DNA from: Nicotiana tabacum
Lineage: Eukaryota > Streptophyta > Magnoliopsida > Solanales > Solanaceae
Direction of reading: 5' to 3'
Assembly (NCBI RefSeq): GCF_000715075.1
Contig: NC_134087.1
Span: forward strand, 183,427,276 to 183,491,275
DNA: 64,000 bases
Below are positions 55,237 through 64,000 of the stretch, one piece after another (position 1 is the first letter of the stretch; each line of letters starts with the position of its first letter). A program made the position numbers and the translations under genes. Below the pieces are notes generated by a model, which had not been told where the DNA came from, ran no database searches, and saw nothing but the letters and a program-made list of their open reading frames with translations.

Positions 55237-58200
55237 ATGGGAGACAATAAACAAGAAGAATCTACATCAAGTGTCAACAATACGTCATCATTGGCATCTT
55301 CGCTTATGACAAGAATTGTGTCAAATGCGAAATTTGCGGTCGAAATATTTGACGGGTCCGGACATTTTGGGATGTGGCAAGGCGAGGTTCTAGATGTCCT
55401 TTTTCAACAAGCGCTAGATCTGGCCATTGAAGAAAAGAAACCAGATGTTATTGGAGAAGAAGATTGGAGAATTATCAACCGTGTTGCTTGCGGTACCATT
55501 CGATCCTACCTTGCTAGAGAGCAGAAATATCCATACACAAAGGAAACTTCTGCAAGTAAATTATGGAAAGCACTGGAGGATAAATTTTTGAAGAAAAACA
55601 GTCAAAATAAATTGTACATGAAGAAGAGACTGTTTCACTTCACCTATGTTCCTGCTACCACGATGAATGAACATATCACCAGTTTCAATAAGTTGGTCAC
55701 AGATTTGCAAAATATGGATACAACTTATGATGATGGTGACTTGGCCTTAATGTTGTTGGCGTCACTTCCTGATGAGTACGAGCACCTTGAAACTACTCTA
55801 CTCCATGGAAATGACGAAATTTCTCTCAGAGAAGTTTGTTCAGCTTTGTACAGCTATGAACAAAGAAAGCGAGAAAAACAGAAGGGCGGAGAAGGAGAAG
55901 CACTGTTTGTGAGGGGTCGTCCTCAAAATCAAACGAGGACAAAGAAGGGAAGATCCAAGTCAAGATCCAGACCCAGCAAAGATGAATGTGCCTTTTGTCG
56001 AGAAAAAGGGCACTGGAAGAAAGACTGTCCGAAGTTGAAGAATAAGGCCAAACATAACAATGGAAAGGCTATTATGGATTCAAATGTAGCTGATTGTGAT
56101 GATTCAGACTTCTCATTAGTTACAACAGAGTCATCAACATCATCAGACATATGGTTGATGGACTCGGCTTGTAGCTATCATATGTGTCCCAACAGGGACT
56201 GGTTCGTGGAATTTCAAGAAGGAGAATATGGAGTCATCCACACAGCGGATAACAGCCCTCTTACCTCATATGGCATTGGTTCAATACGATTAAGGAACCA
56301 TGATGGAATGATCAGAACATTGATAGATGTTCGATATGTACCGGATTTGAAGAAGAATCTCATCTCTGTGGGAGCCCTAGAATCAAAAGGGTTCAAAATC
56401 ATTGCAGAAAATGGAGTGATGAGAGTATGCTCCGGTGCACTAGTGGTAATGAAGGCTAATCGGAAGAATAATAATATGTACCGCTATCGTGGCAGTACAG
56501 CTATTGGGACAGCGACAGTAACATCTAGTGACGACAAAGAGGCAGAAGCAACCAAGCTATGGCACATGCGCTTGGGACATGCTGGAGGAAAATCCTTGAA
56601 AACTCTATCAGATCAAGGATTGTTAAAAGGAGTAAAGGCTTGCAACTTGGAGTTTTGTGAGCATTGTGTCAAAGGGAAACAGACAAGGGTTAAATTTGGT
56701 ACAGCGATCCATAATACTAAAGGCATTTTGGATTATGTACACTCTGATGTTTGGGGTCCTTCCAAAACACCTTCATTGGGTGGGAAGCACTATTTTGTAA
56801 CCTTTGTTGATGATTTTTCTCGAAGAGTGTGGGTGTATACAATGAAAAACAAAGATGAAGTGCTGGGAATTTTTCTCAAATGGAAGACGATGGTGGAGAA
56901 TCAAACAGGCAGGAGGATCAAGTGTATTCGCACAGACAATGGAGGTGAATACAAAAATGATCATTTCAATAAGGTCTGTGAAAATGATGGCATCGTCCGA
57001 CACTTCACTGTTAGACATACACCACAACAGAATGGAGTGGCAGAACGTATGAACCGGACCTTGCTGGAGAAGGTACGGTGTATGTTGTCCAATGCTGGCT
57101 TGGGCAAAGAATTTTGGGCTGAGACAATTACATATGCATGCCACCTCATTAATCGTCTACCATCTGCTGCTATTGATGGCAAAACACCATTTGAAAAATG
57201 GTACGGAAAACCTGCTGTAGATTATAACTCTTTGCACGTGTTTGGCTCAACTGCATATTATCATGTGACGGAGTCAAAATTGGATCCAAGGGCAAAGAAG
57301 GCTATTTTTATGGGAATTACTTCTGGAGTCAAAGGATATCGCTTATGGTGCCCTATGACAAAGAAAGTAATATTCAGCAGAGATGTTACCTTTGATGAAT
57401 TTGCTATGGTAAATAAGGTAACAGAAGATACCAAACAAAATGAAGGTGCTTCTAAGCAGGTGGAGTTTGAGGGAAAATTTATTTTTCCTACACAAGAAGC
57501 AGAGGAGGAAACAAATGAAGATTACCCTCTGGAAGGAGAGCCAGTAGAGGAGATTCCAACTCAGGAATCTCAACAACAACTTGAATCAATAGCAACCAGC
57601 AGGCCAAAAAGAACAATAACGAAACCTGTTCGTCTCATAGAGACGGTTGCTTGTGCAACCTCAATTGTAGCTGATGATGTTCCTACTACTTATAAAGACG
57701 CTGTTCAAAGTTCAGAAGAAGATAAGTGGAGGATTGCCATGAATGATGAGATACAGTCCCTTCATCAAAATCATACATGGAGATTGGCCAATCTCCCGAA
57801 GGGAAAGAAAGCAATTGGGTGCAAATGGGTATTTGCAAAGAAGGAAGGATTTCCTAACCAAGTAGATGTTCGCTACAAAGCAAGATTGGTGGCCAAAGGA
57901 TATGCTCAAAAGGAGGGAATTGATTACAATGAAGTGTTTTCTCCAGTTGTAAAACATTCCTCCATTAGAATTATGTTGGCTTTGGTAGCACAATTGGATT
58001 TGGAACTAGTTCAGATGGATGTAAAAACTGCGTTTTTACATGGAAACTTGGAGGAGGAAATCTACATGACTCAGCCAGAAGGATTCAAAGTTGCTGGAAA
58101 AGAAAATATGGTGTGCAAACTTGAAAAATCGTTGTACGGATTGAAACAATCTTCTAGACAATGGTACAAGCGATTTGACGAGTTTATGTTGCGGCAAGGG

Positions 58201-59247
58201 TACAAGAGAAGCAAATACGATCATTGTGTGTATTTGCACAAGCTTAAAGATGGTTCCTTTGTATATCTTCTCCTATATGTTGATGATATGTTGATAGCTT
58301 CCAAGAATTCGGAAGAAATTGATAAGTTGAAGATTCAACTGAAGAAGGAGTTCGAGATGAAGGATTTGGGTGAGGCAAAGAAAATTCTTGGCATGGAGAT
58401 AATTAGAGATAGACGTTCAAAGAAACTCTGTTTATCTCAAAAGGAATATTTGAAGAGAGTACTTCAACGTTTTGGCATAAATGACAAGACTAAGCCAGTT
58501 AGTACTCCACTTGCTTCCCATTTTAAGCTAAGTACTACTATGTCGCCAATGGATGAAGCTGAACGAGAGTATATGTCAAAGGTACCATACGCAAATGTTG
58601 TTGGTAGCTTGATGTATGCAATGGTTTGCACAAGGCCTGACATTTCACAAGCTGTTGGAGTTATTAGCAGATATATGCACAATCCAGGGAAGGAGCATTG
58701 GCAAGCTGTGAAGTGGATTCTACGGTATATTCATAATACTGTAGATGTCGGGTTAGTTTTTGAGCAGGAAGACAATCAGTTTGTAGTTGGATATTGTGAC
58801 TCAGATTTTGCGGGTGATATGGACAAACGAAGATCAACTACTGGTTATGTGTTTACTTTTGCAAAGGCACCAGTTAGTTGGAAGTCTACTTTGCAGTCAA
58901 CAGTTGCTTTGTCTACAACAAAGGCAGAGTACATGGCTATTACAGATGCTGTGAAAGAGGCAATTTGGCTTCAAGGATTGCTAAAGGAGCTTGGTGTTGA
59001 ACAAAAAGGTATCACAATTTTTTGTGATAGTCAAAGTGCTATTCAATTAGCGAAGAACCAAGTTTATCATGCAAGGACGAAGCACATTGATGTTCGGTAT
59101 CATTTCGTACGAGAAATCATAGAAGAAGGTGGAGTCACGGTGAAGAAAATTCATACTACAGAGAATCCTGCTGATATGCTGACAAAGGTGGTGACTGCGG
59201 TCAAGTTTCAACATTGTTTGGATTTGATCAACATTGTTGAACACTGA
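55237..59247 (+). CDS. Copia 2 gag-pol polyprotein (full length)
   Basis: 1336 codons with no interruption. ATG 55237 (MGDNKQEESTSS) is preferred over the GTG nine bases earlier. Order and key residues: gag with zinc knuckle CAFCREKGHWKKDC from C251; protease D309 in WLMDSACSYH; integrase HHCC finger (LWHMRLGHAG, CEHCVKGK) and D504, D567, E603, the last two exactly 35 residues apart; RT with QMDVKTAFLHGNLEEEIYM and YVDD at 1014-1017; RNase H with YCDSDFAGD, STTKAEYMA and FCDSQSA. Protease, integrase, RT, RNase H is the copia order. All catalytic residues are present, so the element may still be able to move. The stop is 78 bases before the 3' LTR. Confidence 0.95.
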   Translation: MGDNKQEESTSSVNNTSSLASSLMTRIVSNAKFAVEIFDGSGHFGMWQGEVLDVLFQQALDLAIEEKKPDVIGEEDWRIINRVACGTIRSYLAREQKYPYTKETSASKLWKALEDKFLKKNSQNKLYMKKRLFHFTYVPATTMNEHITSFNKLVTDLQNMDTTYDDGDLALMLLASLPDEYEHLETTLLHGNDEISLREVCSALYSYEQRKREKQKGGEGEALFVRGRPQNQTRTKKGRSKSRSRPSKDECAFCREKGHWKKDCPKLKNKAKHNNGKAIMDSNVADCDDSDFSLVTTESSTSSDIWLMDSACSYHMCPNRDWFVEFQEGEYGVIHTADNSPLTSYGIGSIRLRNHDGMIRTLIDVRYVPDLKKNLISVGALESKGFKIIAENGVMRVCSGALVVMKANRKNNNMYRYRGSTAIGTATVTSSDDKEAEATKLWHMRLGHAGGKSLKTLSDQGLLKGVKACNLEFCEHCVKGKQTRVKFGTAIHNTKGILDYVHSDVWGPSKTPSLGGKHYFVTFVDDFSRRVWVYTMKNKDEVLGIFLKWKTMVENQTGRRIKCIRTDNGGEYKNDHFNKVCENDGIVRHFTVRHTPQQNGVAERMNRTLLEKVRCMLSNAGLGKEFWAETITYACHLINRLPSAAIDGKTPFEKWYGKPAVDYNSLHVFGSTAYYHVTESKLDPRAKKAIFMGITSGVKGYRLWCPMTKKVIFSRDVTFDEFAMVNKVTEDTKQNEGASKQVEFEGKFIFPTQEAEEETNEDYPLEGEPVEEIPTQESQQQLESIATSRPKRTITKPVRLIETVACATSIVADDVPTTYKDAVQSSEEDKWRIAMNDEIQSLHQNHTWRLANLPKGKKAIGCKWVFAKKEGFPNQVDVRYKARLVAKGYAQKEGIDYNEVFSPVVKHSSIRIMLALVAQLDLELVQMDVKTAFLHGNLEEEIYMTQPEGFKVAGKENMVCKLEKSLYGLKQSSRQWYKRFDEFMLRQGYKRSKYDHCVYLHKLKDGSFVYLLLYVDDMLIASKNSEEIDKLKIQLKKEFEMKDLGEAKKILGMEIIRDRRSKKLCLSQKEYLKRVLQRFGINDKTKPVSTPLASHFKLSTTMSPMDEAEREYMSKVPYANVVGSLMYAMVCTRPDISQAVGVISRYMHNPGKEHWQAVKWILRYIHNTVDVGLVFEQEDNQFVVGYCDSDFAGDMDKRRSTTGYVFTFAKAPVSWKSTLQSTVALSTTKAEYMAITDAVKEAIWLQGLLKELGVEQKGITIFCDSQSAIQLAKNQVYHARTKHIDVRYHFVREIIEEGGVTVKKIHTTENPADMLTKVVTAVKFQHCLDLINIVEH

Positions 59248-59310
59248 AGATTGAAGATGAAGACACAACCAAAATTTGTTATTGAGAGAGAATTGAAAAT
59301 GTGGAATTTT

Positions 59311-59325
59311 GCCAAGGTGGAGATT
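59311..59325 (+). other. Copia 2 polypurine tract region
   Basis: GCCAAGGTGGAGATT directly before the 3' LTR. The same sequence also stands before the 5' LTR (54660-54674). Confidence 0.7.
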
Positions 59326-59680
59326 TGTTGATGTTTGGCAAAATGCCAAAGTCCCACATTGGTTGGGAGTTAAGTTTGGGGGGGATTTTTCCCCTATAAA
59401 AGAAGGCCTAATGTTTAGGATTGAAACACACCTCTCATTTGCCTTCTCATCTGTTTAAGGCATTTGTATCTTCTCTCTTTAGTATTATTTCACTTGTATT
59501 TTGGAGTGGAATAAAATATTTGGTTGTGTCCGAGGAGTAGGCAGAATTAGCCGAACCTCGTAAATTCTGGTGTTCCCTTTATTATTGCTTTATTGTCTTA
59601 TTTATTATTTGGTGGCTGTCATAATTTTTGGTATAGTAGTTGTGACTTATTCACACTCTATACATTTGGCTTCCGCAACA
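59326..59680 (+). repeat. Copia 2 3' LTR
   Basis: 355 bp, near-identical to 54675-55028. Confidence 0.92.
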
Positions 59681-60420
59681 GTCACTTCACTATTAGTAAA
59701 AGAATTATCAAAATATTTTCAACATGGAAACTTTATATATTTCACTTTATGCATAGCTAGATGATTATCTCTGGAGAGGTTTACTGCATTTCATGTGTCA
59801 GTACTGGAAAGCAATCTGCTCCCGGAGGTATGAAAAGTACTTTTAGTTATTTAAGTACTTAATACTAATAAAACAATTAACAAAGGCATGCAGATGCTAA
59901 ATCTTGAAGGTTTTCAACTATCAACCTCACCTGTAATTGCAACTACATGAACTTACAAATAGCAACAACAAACAGATTGATTATTCTCAAATCTTAATTA
60001 GGTAAGAAAGATAGTTAGACCAAAGACCATATCTTCCTTTCTAATTTTAGCATATATGCACCTTTGCAACGGAAAACAGGAATACAAAAGATCAATTAAG
60101 AGTATTAAGACAGTATAGAAAAAAAGAAGACGACAGTATAGCAACTCTGAGTTTTAAACAAAGAATGATACTTGAAAGGCATAGTAAAGCACTGATACAA
60201 ATGACAGAGTGCAGAAAAATAGGTATGAAAAGACCCCTTTGGAGCCAAAATACACATGAGGAACCACATCAAAGCCGCATAATCTACATATATATCTAAG
60301 AAGGGAATGAATACACAATGCTCAATAAAAAAATGAAGTGAATGATGAAACTCTCCACAATTACAACACAAAAAGGAAAGTAAAGATTCTTGTGGCAAAA
60401 TTTACAACAAATCGAATCAG
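59681..60420. other. Intergenic / 3' flank of the minus-strand host gene
   Basis: No gene recognised. The right part may hold the 3' UTR of the gene read from 60840 downward. Confidence 0.45.
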
Positions 60421-60511
60421 AATCTCGCTCAAAACCTCCTCCTTCTATCCCAGCAGCGTTTGGGAGCACACGAATCTTTAGCAGGTTTAGGCATATCATG
60501 AAAGTCTACCA

Positions 60512-60840
60512 TTATGATCCTTCTCTTCTCTTCGCTTTGTTTTGCTCCGCAACCCTTTCTTCAAATTTTCTTTTACTTGATTCAAACTTCATTCCCGAAC
60601 TCTTCATATCTATGATGCTTTGTGTTGTTTTTTGCATTGGTGTTGCAACTGTAGAGCATTGTGTAGCTTTTTCCAATGGTCTTGCAACAGTAGAACATTG
60701 TATAGCTTTTTCCATTGGTCTTGCAACTGTAGAACTTTGTGTTACTTTTCGCATTGGCCTTGTAATTACACTGCAGTTGCTCTGTTTCTTTAGTTGCTCT
60801 ACTCCCGCAAGCTTCTTAATCTGTGGGGAATGTTGTTTTT
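60512..60840 (-). pseudogene. Host gene, last exon, downstream half (split by a 2.9-kb insertion)
   Basis: The minus frame from 60840 reads KQHSPQIKKLAGVEQLKKQ and then four imperfect 13-residue repeats (TRPMRKVTQS, STVARPMEKAIQC, STVARPLEKATQC, STVATPMQKTTQ). A basic helix-like SSKRKFEERVAEQNKAKRR ends in a stop at 60512-60514. Another frame continues from the same spot as IIMVDFHDMPKPAKD to a stop near 60433, so the true C-terminus may lie there with a small GA-rich indel in between. I do not recognise the family. It joins in frame with 63747-64000 once the insertion and one TTTTT copy are set aside. Confidence 0.6.
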
Positions 60841-61499
60841 TGTCACGATCCCGGTTTGCCCTCCGTGAACCATCGTGACGGCACATAGTCTCTACGACTA
60901 GAAAAACCTAACAAATGCGGAACATAAACGAAACTTGCGAAGGAAATAATCAAAAACCAAAATAACCGAATGAAAACAATAGTTAAAATGCCGCTCGGCA
61001 TATACAACACAACATTCTCAGAATCAAGTACACTATCCCAAAATCCGGAAACTCATGGAACCACAAGCCTTTGGATATCTACAATGTCTAACTCCAGAAT
61101 ATCTAACAAGGGAAAGAAATACAGAAGGACAAATGTTTAAAAGCTAGAATAGAAAGGGACTCCTCGGTCTGCGGACGCGATAGATATACCTCGAAGTCGC
61201 TGGAGCAGTCGCCTCGCCTCAAGGGTGATAGGACTGAGTCGCAATACCTGGATCTGCACATAAAAAAATATGCGTAGAAGGGCAGTGGTACTCAGTAAGT
61301 GCCACGCCTAACCTCGGTCGGGTAGTGGCGAGGAAGGTCAGGGCTCTACTGAGGTTAAATAAAATATAAAGTTTGACAGTGTAGAATAGAACAATATAAA
61401 TAAATACAACGGTAAAAGTAACACAAGATATAAAATGGCAACAACAACTATTATAGGAACAAGGCAAAACACGGAAAGAAATGCGATTTAGCACCAAAA

Positions 61500-61835
61500 T
61501 AGCAACCGGGGATCTCCCAGGATACCGTCCTGTAGTCCCATATGTACATATCCAATGGATCTCCCGGGATCCCGTCCCGTAGTCCAACTCATAGTGCGCG
61601 GGGATATACCGGAATCCCGTTCTGTAGTCCCAAATGTAAATACCCAGTACTGGGGGAATCTACCGGGTGTATTTCCATAATTCCATATAACTGTGCAGGG
61701 GGATCTACCGGAATCCTACATCCGTAGTCCCAAAATAAACAGACAAGGGGGAGCTACTGGAATCCCACATCCGTAGTCCCAAAATAAACAGGAAAGGGGG
61801 GAGCTACCGGAATCCCACACCCGTAGTCCCAAAAT
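61500..61835. repeat. Tandem repeats within the solo LTR
   Basis: About seven units of 40-60 bp following ggggatctaccggaatccc / gttccgtagtcccaaa. The last three are the most alike. Confidence 0.85.
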
Positions 61836-62709
61836 AATTACACAGCAGCAACAGGAAAATATACAGAAATGACAAAATTTCATATTAAGGCAACAAGTGA
61901 TTCTAGCCTAGCATGCTGCACAGAATTCAGGTAAGGCAGGTTGAACAAATAAAGCAATTAAGTCACTTAGACATGCTTTCCTAAGCTAACAACAGGCTTA
62001 ATAGTACAAGTAATAAAAACAGGAAAGGAAACATACTAGCAATTACTTAAAAAAAAATCGGATTTCCAAAAATTAGCACAAGTGCGCACTCATCACCTCA
62101 CGTACAAGACATTTCAATTACCAAATATACCAATCCTAAGGGGAAGGTCCCCACACAAAGTTAGACAAGCCACTTACCTCGAACCGGCTCAAAAATCAAC
62201 CCAAAACCACGCTCTTACCACGAGTACTCAACTCCAAATGACCCAAATCTATTCAATTCAATTGCATAATGTAAATAACACTTCAAGTAACTGATTCTAC
62301 AAAGAAATTCTAAGCTAATACGCGAAATTAGGTAATATGACCAAAACGCCCCTCGGGCCCACGTCTCGGGATCAGGTAAAATTTATATTTTCAGAATCCT
62401 CACACTCTCCCGGGTTCATGCATACCAAAATTATCCAAATCTAAGGTCAGATTCCCAATCAAAAGTCGAATTCTAGGTCTAAGAACTTTCTTCCAACTTT
62501 TCCCCAATTTTCATCTTCAATCCGAAATAAATGATGAATTCATGTTTGGATTAATGGGTTACAAGCAAAAAGGAGTTAAGAATCGTTACCCAATTGATAT
62601 TTCTGAAAATCCCTCAAAATCTCGCTCAAATCCGAGCTCCCAAGCTTAAGTTTTCTAAAAAATGGCTAAACTCTCAATTTGAAATTTTATATTTTGCCCA
62701 GCTTTTCCC

Positions 62710-63055
62710 TTAATCGCGATCGCGGAAGTCCAGACGCGATCGCGAAGAGCAAAGACCATGCGCCTCAAATTTACTCTATGCGAACGCGGAACCCCGTCCG
62801 TGAACGCGATGCTTAGCTCCCTCAGACCTACGCGATCGCGGTTGACTCCACACAACCACGTAGAGAAACACTTAACAAACCACTGTCGCCTTATTCCTTC
62901 TACGTGAACGCGGCCTAGCCCATGCGTTCGCGATTCAACATTTCCCATAGCTACGCGTTTGCATTCCTCTTCACGCGAACGAGAAGGGAAAAATTCCCTC
63001 TGCCTCATCTAAGCCTCCCCGATCGCGATCCTCACCATGCGATCGCGATGAAGAA
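62710..63055. repeat. Cluster of GCGATCGCG-type palindromes in the solo LTR
   Basis: Roughly eleven sites related to ACGCGATCGCGA spaced 15-60 bases apart (for example near 62715, 62736, 62832, 62924, 63020 and 63040). At least five contain the perfect GCGATCGCG or CGCGATCGCG palindrome, the others one or two changes (GCGAACGCG, GCGTTCGCG). Confidence 0.8.
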
Positions 63056-63746
63056 AAGTCTGCAACACATACCAGCAGAAATTTGATGCTTCTCCAAGTC
63101 CAAAAATGGTCCGTTGAGCATCCGAAACACACTCGAGGCCCCCCAAGACCTCAACCAAACATGCCAACCAATCCTAGAATATCATTCAAACTTGTTCCAA
63201 CCTTCGGAACGGTCAAAACAACATCGAAACACCTATTTTTCATCAGATTCAACCCTAAGAATTCCAAAAACTCTAAAAATACGCTTCCGATCAAAAAGTC
63301 TATCAAACCTCGTCCGAATGACCTGAAATTTTGCATACACGTCACATTCAACACTACAGAGCTACTCCATCTTCTGGAATCCATTCTGACCCTCGGATCA
63401 AAATCTCACTATCGAACCGGAAACTTCAAAAATTCAACTTTCGGCATTTCAAGCCTAAATTAGCTACGGACCTCCAAAACACAATCCGAACACGCTTCTA
63501 AACCCGAAATCACCCAACGGAGCTAATGGAACCATCAGAATTCCATTCCGAGGCTGTCTTCACACTGTTCCGACTACGGTCAAATTTCCAAACTAAAGCT
63601 CTCATTTAGGGACTACGTGTCCCAAAACTCTCCGAAACTTAAAACCGAACATCCTGGCGAATCAAAATAGCAGAAATAAACTTGGGGAAAGCAGTTAATA
63701 AGGGATCGGGGCGTTAATTCTTAAGACGACCGGCCGGGTCGTCACA

Positions 63747-64000
63747 TTTTTCTTCTACGCGGCTGATATCTTCGTTTATATTCCTAAAACCTCCAGGAGA
63801 TTTCTTGGTTGTCGATCCCATAACACAATTCATGCTCTTGCTTTTAGTATTATCTGACCGACACTTTCCTGCTTCTGTCTTCTTTTCTTTATCACTATCA
63901 ACATGCTTGTGTTGAGCCTTGTCGTTAATTTCCCGAGTCTTCTTCAAACTTAGTTTTACCTTCAGTACAGTAGATTCGGTCTTACTGATGTTGTAGTTTC
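63747..64000 (-). pseudogene. Host gene exon, upstream half (continues beyond window)
   Basis: The minus frame is open from the window edge: NYNISKTESTVLKVKLSLKK, TREINDKAQHKHVDSDKEKK, SMNCVMGSTTKKSPGGFRNI, NEDISRVEEK. It is lysine-rich with no recognised domain. At the AAAAA target site it runs into the solo LTR, which would end the protein within about 15 codons. The frame across the site fits the half at 60512-60840. This looks like one conserved-type exon broken by a recent insertion. Confidence 0.6.

Larger units (their letters stand above)
54675..59680 (+). mobile_element. Ty1/copia element 2 (Tnt1-like), intact and young
   Basis: LTRs 54675-55028 (354 bp) and 59326-59680 (355 bp) differ at about two bases and one G-run length (about 0.6%). 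It has a primer binding site, an intact polyprotein ORF and a polypurine tract. No 5-bp target duplication is seen (AGATT before, GTCAC after), and the sequence before the 5' LTR copies the polypurine region, so its left end arose unusually. It is in inverted orientation to element 1. Confidence 0.92.
60841..63746 (-). mobile_element. Probable solo LTR (2906 bp) inserted in an exon
   Basis: Ends are TGTCACGATCC (60841) and GGGTCGTCACA (63746), that is TG and CA with a short imperfect inverted repeat, flanked by TTTTT on both sides (60836-60840 and 63747-63751). No gag, protease, RT or integrase reading was found, no second LTR and no primer site. So it is best read as the solo LTR of a long-LTR retrotransposon, with strand assigned only tentatively. 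ORFs inside (for example 61219, 62082, 62655 and 63083) have no domains. Confidence 0.75.

Noticed and set aside
56773..57144. Minus-strand ORFs inside copia 2 (and plus-strand ones inside copia 1)
   Set aside because: Antisense shadows of conserved integrase and RT codons. The same shadows appear in both elements.
60390..60878. 162-codon plus-strand ORF
   Set aside because: It is the antisense of the lysine-rich exon on minus. Its Cys/Phe-rich repeats mirror the 13-residue repeats of the real frame.
63083..63463. 126-codon ORF in the solo LTR
   Set aside because: No recognised domain. It lies within a non-coding LTR with other overlapping ORFs on both strands.

Overview
This is a plant nuclear window, most likely from a Solanaceae genome such as Nicotiana. 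The assignment rests on AT-rich DNA, Ogre and Tnt1-like retrotransposons, a Stowaway-type MITE, a hAT element, a plant H3.1 gene and a DUF1685 gene. It was made by recognition, without a database search. Host genes are few and most of the 64 kb is nested transposable elements.

Layout. 1-446 is the 3' end of a DUF1685 gene. 2315-28190 is an internally deleted Ty3/gypsy-type element (element X, minus strand, TSD ATGTA). One of its LTRs was split by a complete 22.7-kb Ogre (2742-25472, minus strand, TSD GTGAT, 3.9-kb LTRs). The Ogre has ORF1, gag, protease, a probable intron, RT, dual RNase H and integrase, plus a 3' UTR full of tandem repeats, including about 29 copies of a palindromic telomere-like unit. 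28.4-28.9 kb holds a CYP72-like P450 scrap and a broken histone H3. 29.6-34.8 kb is a decayed LINE containing a MITE. A 4.65-kb Ty3/gypsy element (34849-39501) sits in its 5' end and has an intact gag-protease-integrase ORF without RT or RNase H. 39.5-41.9 kb is degenerate tandem repeats resembling Tat/Ogre 3' UTR. 41.96-46.7 kb is a second copy of the element X, P450 and H3 segment. It holds the intact H3.1 gene (46261-46671) and a 1.4-kb hAT derivative. 49.3-59.7 kb is two closely related Ty1/copia elements head to head: a broken one on minus and a young one on plus with an intact polyprotein. 60.5-64.0 kb is a minus-strand host exon split by a 2.9-kb probable solo LTR with TSD TTTTT.

Order of events inferred from nesting: element X inserted beside the P450 scrap and H3, the segment was duplicated, one H3 copy decayed, and then Ogre, hAT, the RT-less gypsy, the second copia and the exon-splitting LTR arrived. 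Main points for follow-up: a repeated, apparently covarying hairpin in non-coding parts of the Ogre; the palindromic telobox array; the gypsy element whose three integrase catalytic positions are all replaced inside an open frame; the inverted copia pair; and the disrupted host exon.
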